Of a stretch of 64,000 nucleotides of DNA, positions 1-7,447 are shown in pieces (the stretch's first letter is position 1; each line of letters starts with the position of its first letter). This DNA comes from an uncultured Lachnospiraceae bacterium (GTDB lineage Bacteria > Bacillota > Clostridia > Lachnospirales > Lachnospiraceae), in contig CAMWBY010000010.1 in assembly GCA_947172645.1 (NCBI GenBank), positions 80,772 through 144,771 on the forward strand, written 5' to 3'. Below the pieces are notes generated by a model. That model ran no database searches and was not told the origin of the DNA. It saw only the letters and a list, made by a program, of their open reading frames with translations. The position numbers and the translations under genes were made by a program.

Positions 1-362
1 ACCGTATATCTTCTTAAGTTGGACTTCACTCTCGCCACAAGCTCAAGAGGATTAAAAGGCTTCGTCACATAGTCGTCCGCCCCGATATTCAATCCAAGTA
101 TCTTATCGTTATCCTCCGACTTCGCCGACAGAATGATAATCGGAATACTGGAATACTCCCTAATCTTAAGGGTTGCATGGATACCGTCCAGTTTCGGCAT
201 CATAATATCAATCAGAAGCAGATGTATCTGCTGTTCTTTCAAAATCTTAATAGCCTGTTCACCGTCGTAAGCCTTAAAAATCGTATAACCCTCCTGCAGC
301 AGATAAATCTCAATCGCATCCACAATCTCTTTGTCATCGTCACACACAAGAATATTCGCCAT
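1..362 (-). CDS. Response regulator, N-terminal receiver domain (partial at window edge)
   Basis: Reading leftward from an ATG at 362 the translation begins MANILVCDDDKEIVDAIEIY and stays open to the window edge, about 120 residues. It shows every landmark of a CheY-like receiver: the acidic DDD pocket near residue 9, the phospho-acceptor Asp in LLIDIMMPKLDG, the switch Ser in IILSAK, and the Lys in VTKPF. An AGGAGG-like ribosome binding site lies a few bases upstream. From the family an OmpR/PhoB-type winged-helix output domain and a partner histidine kinase would be expected further left, but neither is visible. The signal sensed is unknown. Confidence 0.9.
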   Translation of the reverse strand, partial: MANILVCDDDKEIVDAIEIYLLQEGYTIFKAYDGEQAIKILKEQQIHLLLIDIMMPKLDGIHATLKIREYSSIPIIILSAKSEDNDKILGLNIGADDYVTKPFNPLELVARVKSNLRRYT

Positions 363-568
363 GCCTGCCTCCTTAAACCCTCGTTTTGTATCCTTTGTCT
401 TTTTTAATTAGACCATGAAAACATAAAGGAAAAGATGTGAAAATCTTTAATCTTTTCTTAATTCGACGCTCATAAATATCTTCCCTTTGGCCTGGTTATT
501 TAAGAAACAACGTACTAGAAATATTACTGTATTTTACCGGATATTGCAAATAGTTTATGATAAAGAAA

Positions 569-595
569 GCCGGAAACCTATTCCAGGTTTCCGGC
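569..595 (-). terminator. Rho-independent terminator after the giant surface protein gene
   Basis: An 11-bp perfect stem (GCCGGAAACCT / AGGTTTCCGGC) with a 5-base loop lies just past the stop codon of the gene ending at 608. Read on the minus strand it is followed by a T-rich tract (TTTCTTTATC). Confidence 0.75.
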
Positions 596-607
596 CCGTT
601 GTTTTAT

Positions 608-3600
608 CTATGTCTGATTCTTATATCTGTTCCTGTGCCACCTCCTGTGAAAAATAAACGATATGGCTGCCGCTAATCCTATCACCGCACCCCATGCAAA
701 ATAACAACATCCGAAGAGAGTCGGGCATATATGGCACAGGCTGCACTTTCCCGCTTGTTTGCCAAAGCCGGGCAAAGACTGCACTCTTCCTTCTGTATCT
801 TTGCTTGTGCCATCCGCAAGCCTTGTTCCTTCCGGTGTACCTCCGGCAGAGTCTTGACCGGGTCTTGTCCCTGCCTCCACGCCTTCGTCCGGACCATATA
901 CAGACTGTGGATTTCCCGCCGTTTCTTCGTCAGAGCCGTATATAGACTGCTCACTTCCCGCCACCCCTTTTCCGGAACCATAAAGAGCTTGCACGCCTCC
1001 TATCAATGCCATAATTTTCTGCATATCAACCGAGGCTATTTCCCCGTCTATCATATAGCCGTTTCCGCCGCCTGCGATGCTGTCTATGGTATCCTCATAT
1101 ATCCCGATAACGGTGCCTATTGTATCCTTCCATATGTCTATAACCTTGTCTATGCCGCCTGTGGCCGCACCGCCGCCGTCGCTGCCTGTGCCCTTCTTAT
1201 CCGTGCCGCTGTCTCCGTCTTCTCCGCCATCGGTTCCGGTTCCTGCATCGCCTGCACCATTGTCATTGGTTCCGTCAATGCCGCTTCCCTGGCCGCCCGT
1301 GCCGTTGCCGCCGGTTCCCGTACCATTGCCGCCCGTGCCGCTGCCATCGGTTCCTGTACCATTACCGCCTGTGCCGCTGCCATCGGTTCCTGTACCATTG
1401 CCGCCGGAATTATCGTTCTGATTTTCATCTTTTTTATCATCGTCTTTGCCATTATCTTTGCCGCCGCCGGAATTTTGGGAGCTGCCTTTCGCCGGGATTG
1501 TCTCCTGTCTTGTCACTTTACAGATTGTACAGGTATATGTTCTGATTCCAGGTGTTTTTTCGGTCGCCTCTTTTGTCACTTTCCCTGCATCCCATACATG
1601 TCTGCACACATAGGCATCCACACGGCAGGTTACAGGCTTGGAGTTGATGGTGACGCTGTCCGCCTTGACCCGAACCTGATAATTTCCCGGCGCCAGGTTC
1701 TTGATTTTACCCTCTGCGTCCACCGCCACATCCTGCCAGGAGACGCCGCCGTCTACGGAAATCTCATAGTCCATCCCAACAGTCAGCCCGATAATCTTGC
1801 CATCCTTCTTCGCCCATCCAGTCTCCCCTTCTGGCGTTATGCCTGTGGGGGTATTCTGGCGTGGCGGTATGATAAGGCTCTGGGGGCCGCTGTCCGTGCT
1901 GTCCGTTCCGTTGCCAAGCTTCACAATTTCCACTGTTTCTCCTACCCACGCTTCCTCCAGCTTCAGCTTGCCGTCCCCGTCCGTTTTGACTGTCGTGCTC
2001 TTCTTTGTGCCGTCCGTGTCCGTGTAGGTCACCTTGTATTCCTTATCTGGCGTAAGCCCGGTAAGGGTCTCCGAGGTTTTATCCAGTCCGGCGTTAGGTA
2101 CTGCCTCAGGCCCTTTTACCTTGACGGTCACATAGGCTGTCTTCGCGTTTCCTGCATTGTCTGTTGCCGTCACGGTAATCTGCGTCACCCCGCTTGGGAT
2201 TTCACTCGCCGGAATGGTGAAGGTACTCTTTTCCACTATTCCCGATGCATAATTCTGCCCGTCGCCTTTCTCCGTGCCGCCGTTTCCTACCTTATATTTT
2301 ACCTCCGCGATACCGCCGGAAAGAACGCCGCCTGCACCGTCGTCCACCTGCACCGTGACTGTCGGGGATGTTTCATAATACGTATTCGACACCGCGCCGC
2401 CATTCACCGTGAAGTCAACTTGGGGCACATGGCTCTCCACAAGAACGCCTCCTCCCGATGTGCCAAGCGCTTTGGCTGCGGACTTATTCCCTGCCCCGTC
2501 CGTGCAGGAAACAGATACCGTCCCTTTAAACTCGCTACCAAAAGTGATTGTCGCCTTACCGCTGTTATCGCCTGCCGGCTCATCGGTAGGCTGGACGGTA
2601 ACCGTCATACCCGGTTTGCCAATCTCCCATCCCTGCAGGGTCTTATGTCCTGCCGAATAAGAAACATTACCGATTTTCGGAACCGTCTTGTCATATTTTA
2701 AGGTAAACACGGCGCTGTCCACAGACTCATTCCCTGCCGCATCTTTCGTCTTAAAGGTATAAGTATGGCTGCCCTCCGTATCAGTGTCTGTATAACGATA
2801 GTTCACCGATGTGACCGAAGCGCCGCCGGGGAACCCGCTCACTTTCTGGTATGTACCGCCGTCTTTCTTCACCCACAGCTCGGTTACGCCCACATTGTCC
2901 TTCAATGTCAGGGGGATATCGGTCTTCGTCTTCGTCCACCCGGCAGGAAGCGTCTCGCCGCTTTGCAGCACCGGCTGCTCAGGTTTGGCGCTGTCCTTCC
3001 ATCTGGCATAGAGCGTATGGTCTGTATAGCTATCCACTTTAGTGTTGCTTTCCACCTTCGTGCCGCCGGTTTGTGCCGTATACCATCCCTGGAATGAGAA
3101 TCCTTTCTTCCCGGGACTTGGCAGCGTGCCGTACGTGCCGTCATAGGTTACCGTTTTACTCTTTGCAGTGTTATTGTCTGTCGCGCCCTGATAGTCATAG
3201 GTCACAGTACAAGTCAACGGCGTCCACTTGGCATAATAGGTCTTATCCCCGCTGCTTTTGGCAGGTATGGACGTCACCGCCGAGCCTGTAAATTGGCTGT
3301 CAGCATACCAACCATCGAAGGTGTAGCCCGTCCTTGTCACCTTATCGGCCGGCGGCAGCGCCAACCCCTGAGCACTCACATAACTCTTATAGTTGTCTGC
3401 ATCCTCGATTGTTCCATCAGTTCCCATATTTTCATATTGCACCTGGTATACTTTGCTGAGGCTTATTTTTTTGTCATCGCTTGTCAATACGGTGGTATAG
3501 CCCTCTGCACCGTTCACCTTGACTTTCTTCATGTCTTCTTCCGTAAATCCCCCACTTGAATGTAAAATAACCTCCCCCTCCTTATCAGTTATGGGAATAC

Positions 3601-6340
3601 TGGTGCTTACAGCCAGGGGAGGTAAATTGTCCCCCCAAGAAGAAGTCTCTATATAGTTTTTTTCTTTGTTCCTTTTTTGCATATAAATCTCGTCAGCAAC
3701 ATTAAACGTTCCATATATCTGCAAGCCCTGAAAACTCTGATTGCCTGTATATGCAGAATAAATCCCTCTTCCTGTTGACGCAGAGTTACCCTGAATAGTA
3801 CTAGACGATACACGTACTTGCCCAGAACCCCACACGCCGCCGCCGACAGATGCTTGGTTTTTCTGAATAACGCTGTTTTCTATGAGGCATAATGAGCCTT
3901 CAACATAGATTCCCCCGCCTGCGCCTCCTGCATCCGGATTCGCACTGCAATTCCGGATAATCGCTTTTTCGCCCAAAGTCAATGAATAACCTCCAGTATG
4001 ATATATACCGCCTCCTTGTGCCGATTGGCTTATATTATTGCCATTCTCGATAATATTATCACATGGAGTTGAGCTTATTCCCGACCTCGGCCCTAAGGTT
4101 ACATACCCTTTAACCCCATACAAAATCGGCCCATATGCACCCACCCCTCCTCCGTCTAGCGTAATGCCATGGAGGGCCAATGCATCTGCGTTAATGCCGT
4201 CATAATAGTCTACTACAATCATGGCAGACGCCTGCGGGTTGCCTTCACTGCCCGTAAAGCTGCTTGCCCTGAGAATCCTCCCTCCGCCTTTTATCGTTAC
4301 CCTACCGGTAGTCACGGTAAGCGGTCCTGTCAATGTCACAGTCACGCCTTCCTCAATTATATATGTACCTTCTAATTCCTGGGCGCCGCACGTCATATCC
4401 GCCTTCACTGTATCGGGATACTTGGGAAGTATCCCATCGTCCGCCATCGTCATCGGCGCATCGAATATCACAAGCACACCCACAGGCTCCATGCCTTCCT
4501 CCATGGCATAGCTCTTCCCGTCACTGTCCGTCCCAATCTGCGCCCGGAAAAAGAAACTTCCGCTGTAGGGCAGATATCCTTCTCTATCCTTCTTATATTC
4601 CGGGCAGCTCCATCCGGTTACGGGCAGTTCAAGCTCCTGGGGTGTCTCTGCACCCTGTCCGCCTGCGCCCGTATCCCCCGAGCTTTCTGCACTGCCTGTA
4701 GCATAGTTCTCGTCTGTACCGCTGCCGTCCGCATAACCGCCTGCGCTTTCCTTATCGTCTGCGTCATTGTCTGCGCTTTCCTTACCACCTACGCCACTGC
4801 CTGTCACATTGTCTGTACTGCCTGCGCCGGAATCTCCGCCGCTTTTTTCGGTGCTGCTGCCCGCAGCATTGCCTGCGCCATATGCCCCGTCCTGCGGATA
4901 GGACAGCTCCAGTACCACACTCTCCGGAAACAGTGACGTGATATCATCAAAGGGAATCTGCACCTCACGGTCACCCCCTGCCAACGCCACATTGTACACG
5001 CCGTCCTCATAAATCAGCTCGCCCTTCGGGAAGATGTCATCCTCTTTAAAATGCCACCCACTGACCACGGGCTCACCCGGCTGCACCCCGGCAATGACTG
5101 TCACCGTAATCTCAGGAAGCGTTATACCCCCCCCCGATAACTCATAACCGTCAGGCAAAACAGGCGTAAATACATAAGTCCCCTCCGCCTGGCTGTCGTA
5201 AGCGGGAGCGCTTTCCCAGGTTATGCCTTTGACCGTTATCATCTCCTCTTTCTGAATCTCTTCCGTCTCAGCATCTTCACCGTCAGGGTCATCTGTCCCC
5301 GTGTTATCCGTGCCATTGTCTTTTGTCACGGTACTCTCTTCCTCGTTTTCCTTTATTTTGGGTTCTTCTTCCTCATCATCTTTCTCTTCGGTATCTTCCG
5401 TCAGCGTATGAACCTCTACTTCATTCTCCGACTGGTATTCCGCCATGGAAACTGTATGGGTTTCCTGCTGTTCTCCGGTGTCTTCCGATTCGTCTGCATC
5501 TGCACTGCCGTCATCGCCTCTGTCGCTATCTTCATCACTGTCACCGGAATCGCCAGAGTCACCGCTTCCACCGTCACTGCTGTCTCCGGAATCGCCAGAG
5601 TCGCCGCTTCCACCGTCACTGCTGTCTCCGGAATCGCCAGAGTCGCCGCTTCCACCGTCACTGCTGTCTCCGGAATCGCCAGAGTCGCCACTGCTGCCGT
5701 CACTACCCTCACCGGAGTCGCTTCCTCCATCGTCACTGCCATCACCGGAATCGCCACTCTCACCGCCGCCATCGCCGGAACCGTCACTGTCCTCGCCGTT
5801 ATCCCCACCGGTGCTGTCCCCGTCGGAGCCGTCGTCTCCTCCCACATCACCTTCACCGGAGTCATCGTTTTCTTCTCCGCTGCCATCGCCGGATGTACCG
5901 TCTCCTTCTGTTTCGTCCGGAGAAACCTCTGCTTCACTGCTATCCTCGCCGGGCGCCTCATCATCTTCACCATCGCCCTGCTCTAATCCGGCATCTTCAT
6001 CATCATCGCTTCCATCAGGCTCGCCGTCTTCTTCCTGGTCTTCTTCTCCTGGCTTTTTGTCACCTGACTCATATACATATGTCACTGCCTCCAAAGTATC
6101 CGGCAAGTCCAATTCATCTATGCCTGTCCCAAGCAGGACAGTCTGCTTCCTCACGTCTTCCGGAAGCCCACAGAAACCGGACAGATATATGGTATTGTCC
6201 TCTTCCCCTTCCGCCAGGACAGACAAAGACGCCAGTATATCCGGGTACGTCACAAACACCACACACAGACAAAGCGCCGCCGCAAATATGCGCAAATATC
6301 TCTTCCTTCTTTTCTTCTGCCATGCATAAAATTCATCCAT
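608..6340 (-). CDS. Giant secreted, membrane-anchored surface protein with acidic repeats, beta-helix and InlB-type repeats
   Basis: This is a 1910-residue protein. Residues 1-43 are a signal-peptide-like segment: basic KKRRKR, then a hydrophobic core. Residues about 90-330 are extremely rich in D, E, S and G and include three identical 14-residue units (about 217-267). An Ig-like module sits near 365-420. Residues about 670-875 resemble a right-handed parallel beta-helix, with GGGIY, IENSV and GNSAS-type turns. Residues about 975-1115 contain two InlB/Listeria-Bacteroides-type repeats (YTFDGWYAD, FSFQGWYTA), followed by further beta-sandwich-like segments. A Gly/Thr/Asn-rich repeat (about 1637-1717) precedes the C-terminus, which has a Cys cluster (CSLCHICPT, then GCC), one membrane helix and a basic tail HRRWHRNRYKNQT. 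No LPXTG motif is seen. It is probably an adhesin or matrix-interacting protein; the ligand is unknown. Confidence 0.85.
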   Translation of the reverse strand: MDEFYAWQKKRRKRYLRIFAAALCLCVVFVTYPDILASLSVLAEGEEDNTIYLSGFCGLPEDVRKQTVLLGTGIDELDLPDTLEAVTYVYESGDKKPGEEDQEEDGEPDGSDDDEDAGLEQGDGEDDEAPGEDSSEAEVSPDETEGDGTSGDGSGEENDDSGEGDVGGDDGSDGDSTGGDNGEDSDGSGDGGGESGDSGDGSDDGGSDSGEGSDGSSGDSGDSGDSSDGGSGDSGDSGDSSDGGSGDSGDSGDSSDGGSGDSGDSGDSDEDSDRGDDGSADADESEDTGEQQETHTVSMAEYQSENEVEVHTLTEDTEEKDDEEEEPKIKENEEESTVTKDNGTDNTGTDDPDGEDAETEEIQKEEMITVKGITWESAPAYDSQAEGTYVFTPVLPDGYELSGGGITLPEITVTVIAGVQPGEPVVSGWHFKEDDIFPKGELIYEDGVYNVALAGGDREVQIPFDDITSLFPESVVLELSYPQDGAYGAGNAAGSSTEKSGGDSGAGSTDNVTGSGVGGKESADNDADDKESAGGYADGSGTDENYATGSAESSGDTGAGGQGAETPQELELPVTGWSCPEYKKDREGYLPYSGSFFFRAQIGTDSDGKSYAMEEGMEPVGVLVIFDAPMTMADDGILPKYPDTVKADMTCGAQELEGTYIIEEGVTVTLTGPLTVTTGRVTIKGGGRILRASSFTGSEGNPQASAMIVVDYYDGINADALALHGITLDGGGVGAYGPILYGVKGYVTLGPRSGISSTPCDNIIENGNNISQSAQGGGIYHTGGYSLTLGEKAIIRNCSANPDAGGAGGGIYVEGSLCLIENSVIQKNQASVGGGVWGSGQVRVSSSTIQGNSASTGRGIYSAYTGNQSFQGLQIYGTFNVADEIYMQKRNKEKNYIETSSWGDNLPPLAVSTSIPITDKEGEVILHSSGGFTEEDMKKVKVNGAEGYTTVLTSDDKKISLSKVYQVQYENMGTDGTIEDADNYKSYVSAQGLALPPADKVTRTGYTFDGWYADSQFTGSAVTSIPAKSSGDKTYYAKWTPLTCTVTYDYQGATDNNTAKSKTVTYDGTYGTLPSPGKKGFSFQGWYTAQTGGTKVESNTKVDSYTDHTLYARWKDSAKPEQPVLQSGETLPAGWTKTKTDIPLTLKDNVGVTELWVKKDGGTYQKVSGFPGGASVTSVNYRYTDTDTEGSHTYTFKTKDAAGNESVDSAVFTLKYDKTVPKIGNVSYSAGHKTLQGWEIGKPGMTVTVQPTDEPAGDNSGKATITFGSEFKGTVSVSCTDGAGNKSAAKALGTSGGGVLVESHVPQVDFTVNGGAVSNTYYETSPTVTVQVDDGAGGVLSGGIAEVKYKVGNGGTEKGDGQNYASGIVEKSTFTIPASEIPSGVTQITVTATDNAGNAKTAYVTVKVKGPEAVPNAGLDKTSETLTGLTPDKEYKVTYTDTDGTKKSTTVKTDGDGKLKLEEAWVGETVEIVKLGNGTDSTDSGPQSLIIPPRQNTPTGITPEGETGWAKKDGKIIGLTVGMDYEISVDGGVSWQDVAVDAEGKIKNLAPGNYQVRVKADSVTINSKPVTCRVDAYVCRHVWDAGKVTKEATEKTPGIRTYTCTICKVTRQETIPAKGSSQNSGGGKDNGKDDDKKDENQNDNSGGNGTGTDGSGTGGNGTGTDGSGTGGNGTGTGGNGTGGQGSGIDGTNDNGAGDAGTGTDGGEDGDSGTDKKGTGSDGGGAATGGIDKVIDIWKDTIGTVIGIYEDTIDSIAGGGNGYMIDGEIASVDMQKIMALIGGVQALYGSGKGVAGSEQSIYGSDEETAGNPQSVYGPDEGVEAGTRPGQDSAGGTPEGTRLADGTSKDTEGRVQSLPGFGKQAGKCSLCHICPTLFGCCYFAWGAVIGLAAAISFIFHRRWHRNRYKNQT
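1335..1406. repeat. 36-bp tandem repeat inside the surface protein gene
   Basis: Two nearly identical adjacent 36-bp units, flanked by degenerate further copies on both sides, encode the GTGTDGSGTGGN-like glycine-rich stretch before the membrane anchor. The unit is a multiple of three, so copy-number changes keep the frame. Confidence 0.8.
5561..5686. repeat. 42-bp tandem repeat (3 copies) in the acidic region of the surface protein gene
   Basis: Three 42-bp units lie head to tail (5561-5602, 5603-5644, 5645-5686), differing at one base near the start of the first. A partial unit precedes them from about 5541. Each encodes a 14-residue Ser/Asp/Gly unit (SDGGSGDSGDSGDS). In-frame repeats of such high identity are typical sites of slippage or recombination. 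Confidence 0.9.
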
Positions 6341-6615
6341 AATATACCCTCTCCCCCTCTTCTTTCTGTATCTGCAAGACTGATGGACATTGCTGCTGCC
6401 TGACCATATTATATGTACATACCAGACTGCCGCTGCCGGAGATGCTCGGACTCCTTTATAGCCTTTCCTCAGATTTTTCCGTATTTTTCATTATACATAT
6501 TTATTCGAAAAAAACATGTGGATGGGAACACTTTGCACTTTTTGGGGTATGGATTGCATATGACGGTTTCTATGCGAAAGCATAAACAGGAAAGATAGAA
6601 ACATGTGTTTGCCTC
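6341..6615. other. Intergenic region upstream of the surface protein gene
   Basis: There is no convincing gene here. On the minus strand two TATAAT hexamers (complement of 6408-6413 and 6490-6495) could serve as -10 elements for the surface protein gene. The one at 6490 is preceded by a T-rich tract, but neither has a good -35. A purine-rich ribosome binding site lies directly before the ATG at 6340. Confidence 0.4.
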
Positions 6616-6644
6616 TTGTGCCCGGCTATCCGATGTGGTATATT
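6616..6644 (+). promoter_or_regulatory. Promoter of antitoxin-like small RNA, copy A
   Basis: TTGTGC at 6616-6621 and an extended -10 TGGTATATT (hexamer 6639-6644) are separated by 17 bases. The predicted start at about 6651 is exactly the first base at which the two module copies become identical. Confidence 0.55.
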
Positions 6645-6650
6645 AAGAAT

Positions 6651-6760
6651 ATAAAAAGGGAAAGCCATAGATGCGGCTACCCTCAACAATAACTAACGCA
6701 ATGCTTTACAGCATCGGCCGTCACTATTTTGCGGATAGTGGCGGCTATTTCCGTTTTCCC
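6651..6760 (+). ncRNA. Putative antisense antitoxin RNA, copy A
   Basis: This is inferred from a plus-strand promoter at 6616-6644, a 5' hairpin-forming motif (GGGAAAGCC ... GGCTACCC), a copy-specific spacer and a terminator-like hairpin at 6716-6746 followed by a T-rich tract. The RNA runs convergently into the 3' end of the toxin-like ORF at 6745-6840. The arrangement matches type I systems whose antitoxin pairs with the 3' part of the toxin mRNA (TxpA/RatA and Fst-like). No transcription data are available, so both ends are approximate. Confidence 0.5.
6716..6746 (+). terminator. Terminator hairpin of antitoxin RNA copy A
   Basis: The stem pairs GCCGTCACTAT with ATAGTGGCGGC (one G-T pair), has a short loop (TTTGCGG region), and is followed by a T-rich tract on the plus strand. 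The right arm covers the toxin-like stop codon on the minus strand. Confidence 0.6.
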
Positions 6761-6840
6761 TTGAAGACCGTGTAGCACAGTCCAACAAGGGCCACAATGA
6801 ATATTCCAATCTGAACTAAATCAGAGTATGTAACATACAT
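6745..6840 (-). CDS. Small hydrophobic holin-like toxin peptide, copy A (31 aa)
   Basis: The ORF encodes 31 residues starting MYVTYSDLVQIGIFIVALVG and ending YTVFKGKRK: a short N-terminus, one membrane helix and a basic tail. This matches what I recall of the 'putative holin-like toxin' peptides (TYSDL motif) of Firmicutes type I toxin-antitoxin loci. The ATG at 6840 follows a strong GGAGGGG ribosome binding site (complement of 6847-6853). That site can pair with an upstream CCCTCC, which would limit translation. The product is identical to copy B; the coding sequences differ by one silent base in the penultimate sense codon. Toxic activity is inferred, not shown. Confidence 0.75.
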   Translation of the reverse strand: MYVTYSDLVQIGIFIVALVGLCYTVFKGKRK

Positions 6841-6846
6841 CGCATT

Positions 6847-6893
6847 CCCCTCCTTTCTTTCGTCTGGAGGGTTCGCCCCTCCAATATGGAGGG
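6847..6893 (-). promoter_or_regulatory. Ribosome-binding-site-sequestering leader of toxin copy A
   Basis: On the minus strand the leader carries CCCTCC, GGAGGGG, CCCTCC and GGAGGGG in turn (complement of 6888-6893, 6876-6882, 6866-6871, 6847-6853). Consecutive pairing gives two hairpins, the second burying the ribosome binding site. Confidence 0.55.
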
Positions 6894-6925
6894 CAGCCGC
6901 CTGCTCTATGGTTTCCCATATCGAC

Positions 6926-6954
6926 AATATATCATATATTTTCTTCTTAATCAA
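6926..6954 (-). promoter_or_regulatory. Promoter of toxin mRNA, copy A
   Basis: On the minus strand TTGATT and TATATT are 17 bases apart. The predicted start near 6919 gives a leader of about 80 bases ahead of the peptide ORF. It is conserved at the same place in copy B. Confidence 0.6.
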
Positions 6955-7030
6955 TGACGAAATAACGTTTTTATCTATATCAAAAAAATTGGGATGGGAA
7001 GAAGTTCTCCTATCAACATGTATTAAATAC

Positions 7031-7059
7031 TTGAATCCTGCCAACATATATGCTATATT
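7031..7059 (+). promoter_or_regulatory. Promoter of antitoxin-like small RNA, copy B
   Basis: TTGAAT (7031-7036) and an extended -10 TGCTATATT (hexamer 7054-7059) are separated by 17 bases. Transcription would start at about 7066, the first base of the duplicated block. The sequence differs from copy A but the architecture is the same. Confidence 0.65.
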
Positions 7060-7065
7060 TAAGAC

Positions 7066-7172
7066 ATAAAAAGGGAAAGCCATAGATGCGGCTACCCTTT
7101 AAACAATGTAAACTGTTATATGCTAACAGCCGTCACTATTTTGCGGATAGTGGCGGCTATTTTCGTTTTCCC
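7066..7172 (+). ncRNA. Putative antisense antitoxin RNA, copy B
   Basis: The RNA is inferred from the promoter at 7031-7059, the conserved 5' motif (GGGAAAGCC ... GGCTACCC), a copy-specific spacer and the terminator hairpin at 7128-7158 with its T-rich tail. It overlaps the last codons of the toxin-like ORF at 7157-7252 in antisense. Ends are approximate. Confidence 0.5.
7128..7158 (+). terminator. Terminator hairpin of antitoxin RNA copy B
   Basis: A 12-bp stem pairs AGCCGTCACTAT with ATAGTGGCGGCT (one G-T pair) and is followed by ATTTTCGTTTTC. On the minus strand the toxin transcript crosses the same hairpin and then a second one (CTGTTA ... TAACAG) before a T-rich stretch. Confidence 0.65.
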
Positions 7173-7252
7173 TTGAAGACCGTGTAGCACAGTCCAACAA
7201 GGGCCACAATGAATATTCCAATCTGAACTAAATCAGAGTATGTAACATACAT
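7157..7252 (-). CDS. Small hydrophobic holin-like toxin peptide, copy B (31 aa)
   Basis: The 31-residue peptide is identical to the one encoded at 6745-6840: a single membrane helix with a KGKRK tail. The ATG at 7252 is preceded by GGAGGGG (complement of 7259-7265). The reading frame is open further upstream to about 7393, but the strong ribosome binding site and the promoter at 7338-7366, which places the transcript start near 7331, favour the short form. A type I toxin role is inferred from the peptide and the convergent small RNA. Confidence 0.75.
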   Translation of the reverse strand: MYVTYSDLVQIGIFIVALVGLCYTVFKGKRK

Positions 7253-7258
7253 CGCATT

Positions 7259-7305
7259 CCCCTCCTTTCTTTCGTCTGGAGGGTTCGCCCCTCCAATATG
7301 GAGGG
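7259..7305 (-). promoter_or_regulatory. Ribosome-binding-site-sequestering leader of toxin copy B
   Basis: It has the same alternating CCCTCC / GGAGGG pattern as copy A (complement of 7300-7305, 7288-7294, 7278-7283, 7259-7265). The last pair would mask the ribosome binding site of the toxin ORF. Confidence 0.55.
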
Positions 7306-7337
7306 CAGCCGCCTGCTCTATGGTTTCCCATATCGAC

Positions 7338-7366
7338 AATATATCATATATTTTCTTCTTAATCAA
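7338..7366 (-). promoter_or_regulatory. Promoter of toxin mRNA, copy B
   Basis: Minus-strand TTGATT-17-TATATT, identical in sequence to copy A, lies inside the duplicated block. Confidence 0.6.
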
Positions 7367-7447
7367 TGACGAAATATCGTTTTTCTGTCGCACAAGTTCT
7401 TTCTATGATAAGAATTAAGGGCATCAAAAGGTATATTTTATAATTTC

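Larger units (their letters stand above)
6651..7385. repeat. Tandem direct duplication of the toxin-antitoxin module (copies 6651-6972 and 7066-7385)
   Basis: Two direct copies of about 320 bp are nearly identical except for a segment between the antitoxin 5' motif and its terminator (about 6691-6715 versus 7100-7127). A unique linker of about 90 bp separates them and carries the promoter of the second small RNA. Both copies hold a complete peptide ORF, leader and promoters. Confidence 0.9.

Noticed and set aside
731..2701. 656-codon plus-strand frame opposite the surface protein gene
   Set aside because: It is a shadow frame created by low stop-codon density. Composition and lack of a start signal do not support a gene.
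5323..6342. Long plus-strand open frames opposite the acidic region of the surface protein (for example 339 and 294 codons)
   Set aside because: They are antisense to a biased repeat region, have His/Arg or Ser/Pro compositional artefacts and no ribosome binding site.
6745..7083. Longer in-frame extension (112 codons) of toxin copy A
   Set aside because: It runs through the toxin promoter and leader. The strong ribosome binding site just before the ATG at 6840 supports the 31-residue form.
6600..7400. CRISPR array or insertion sequence at the repeated block
   Set aside because: There are only two copies of about 320 bp, each with an ORF and promoters, and no transposase, short spacers or terminal inverted repeats.
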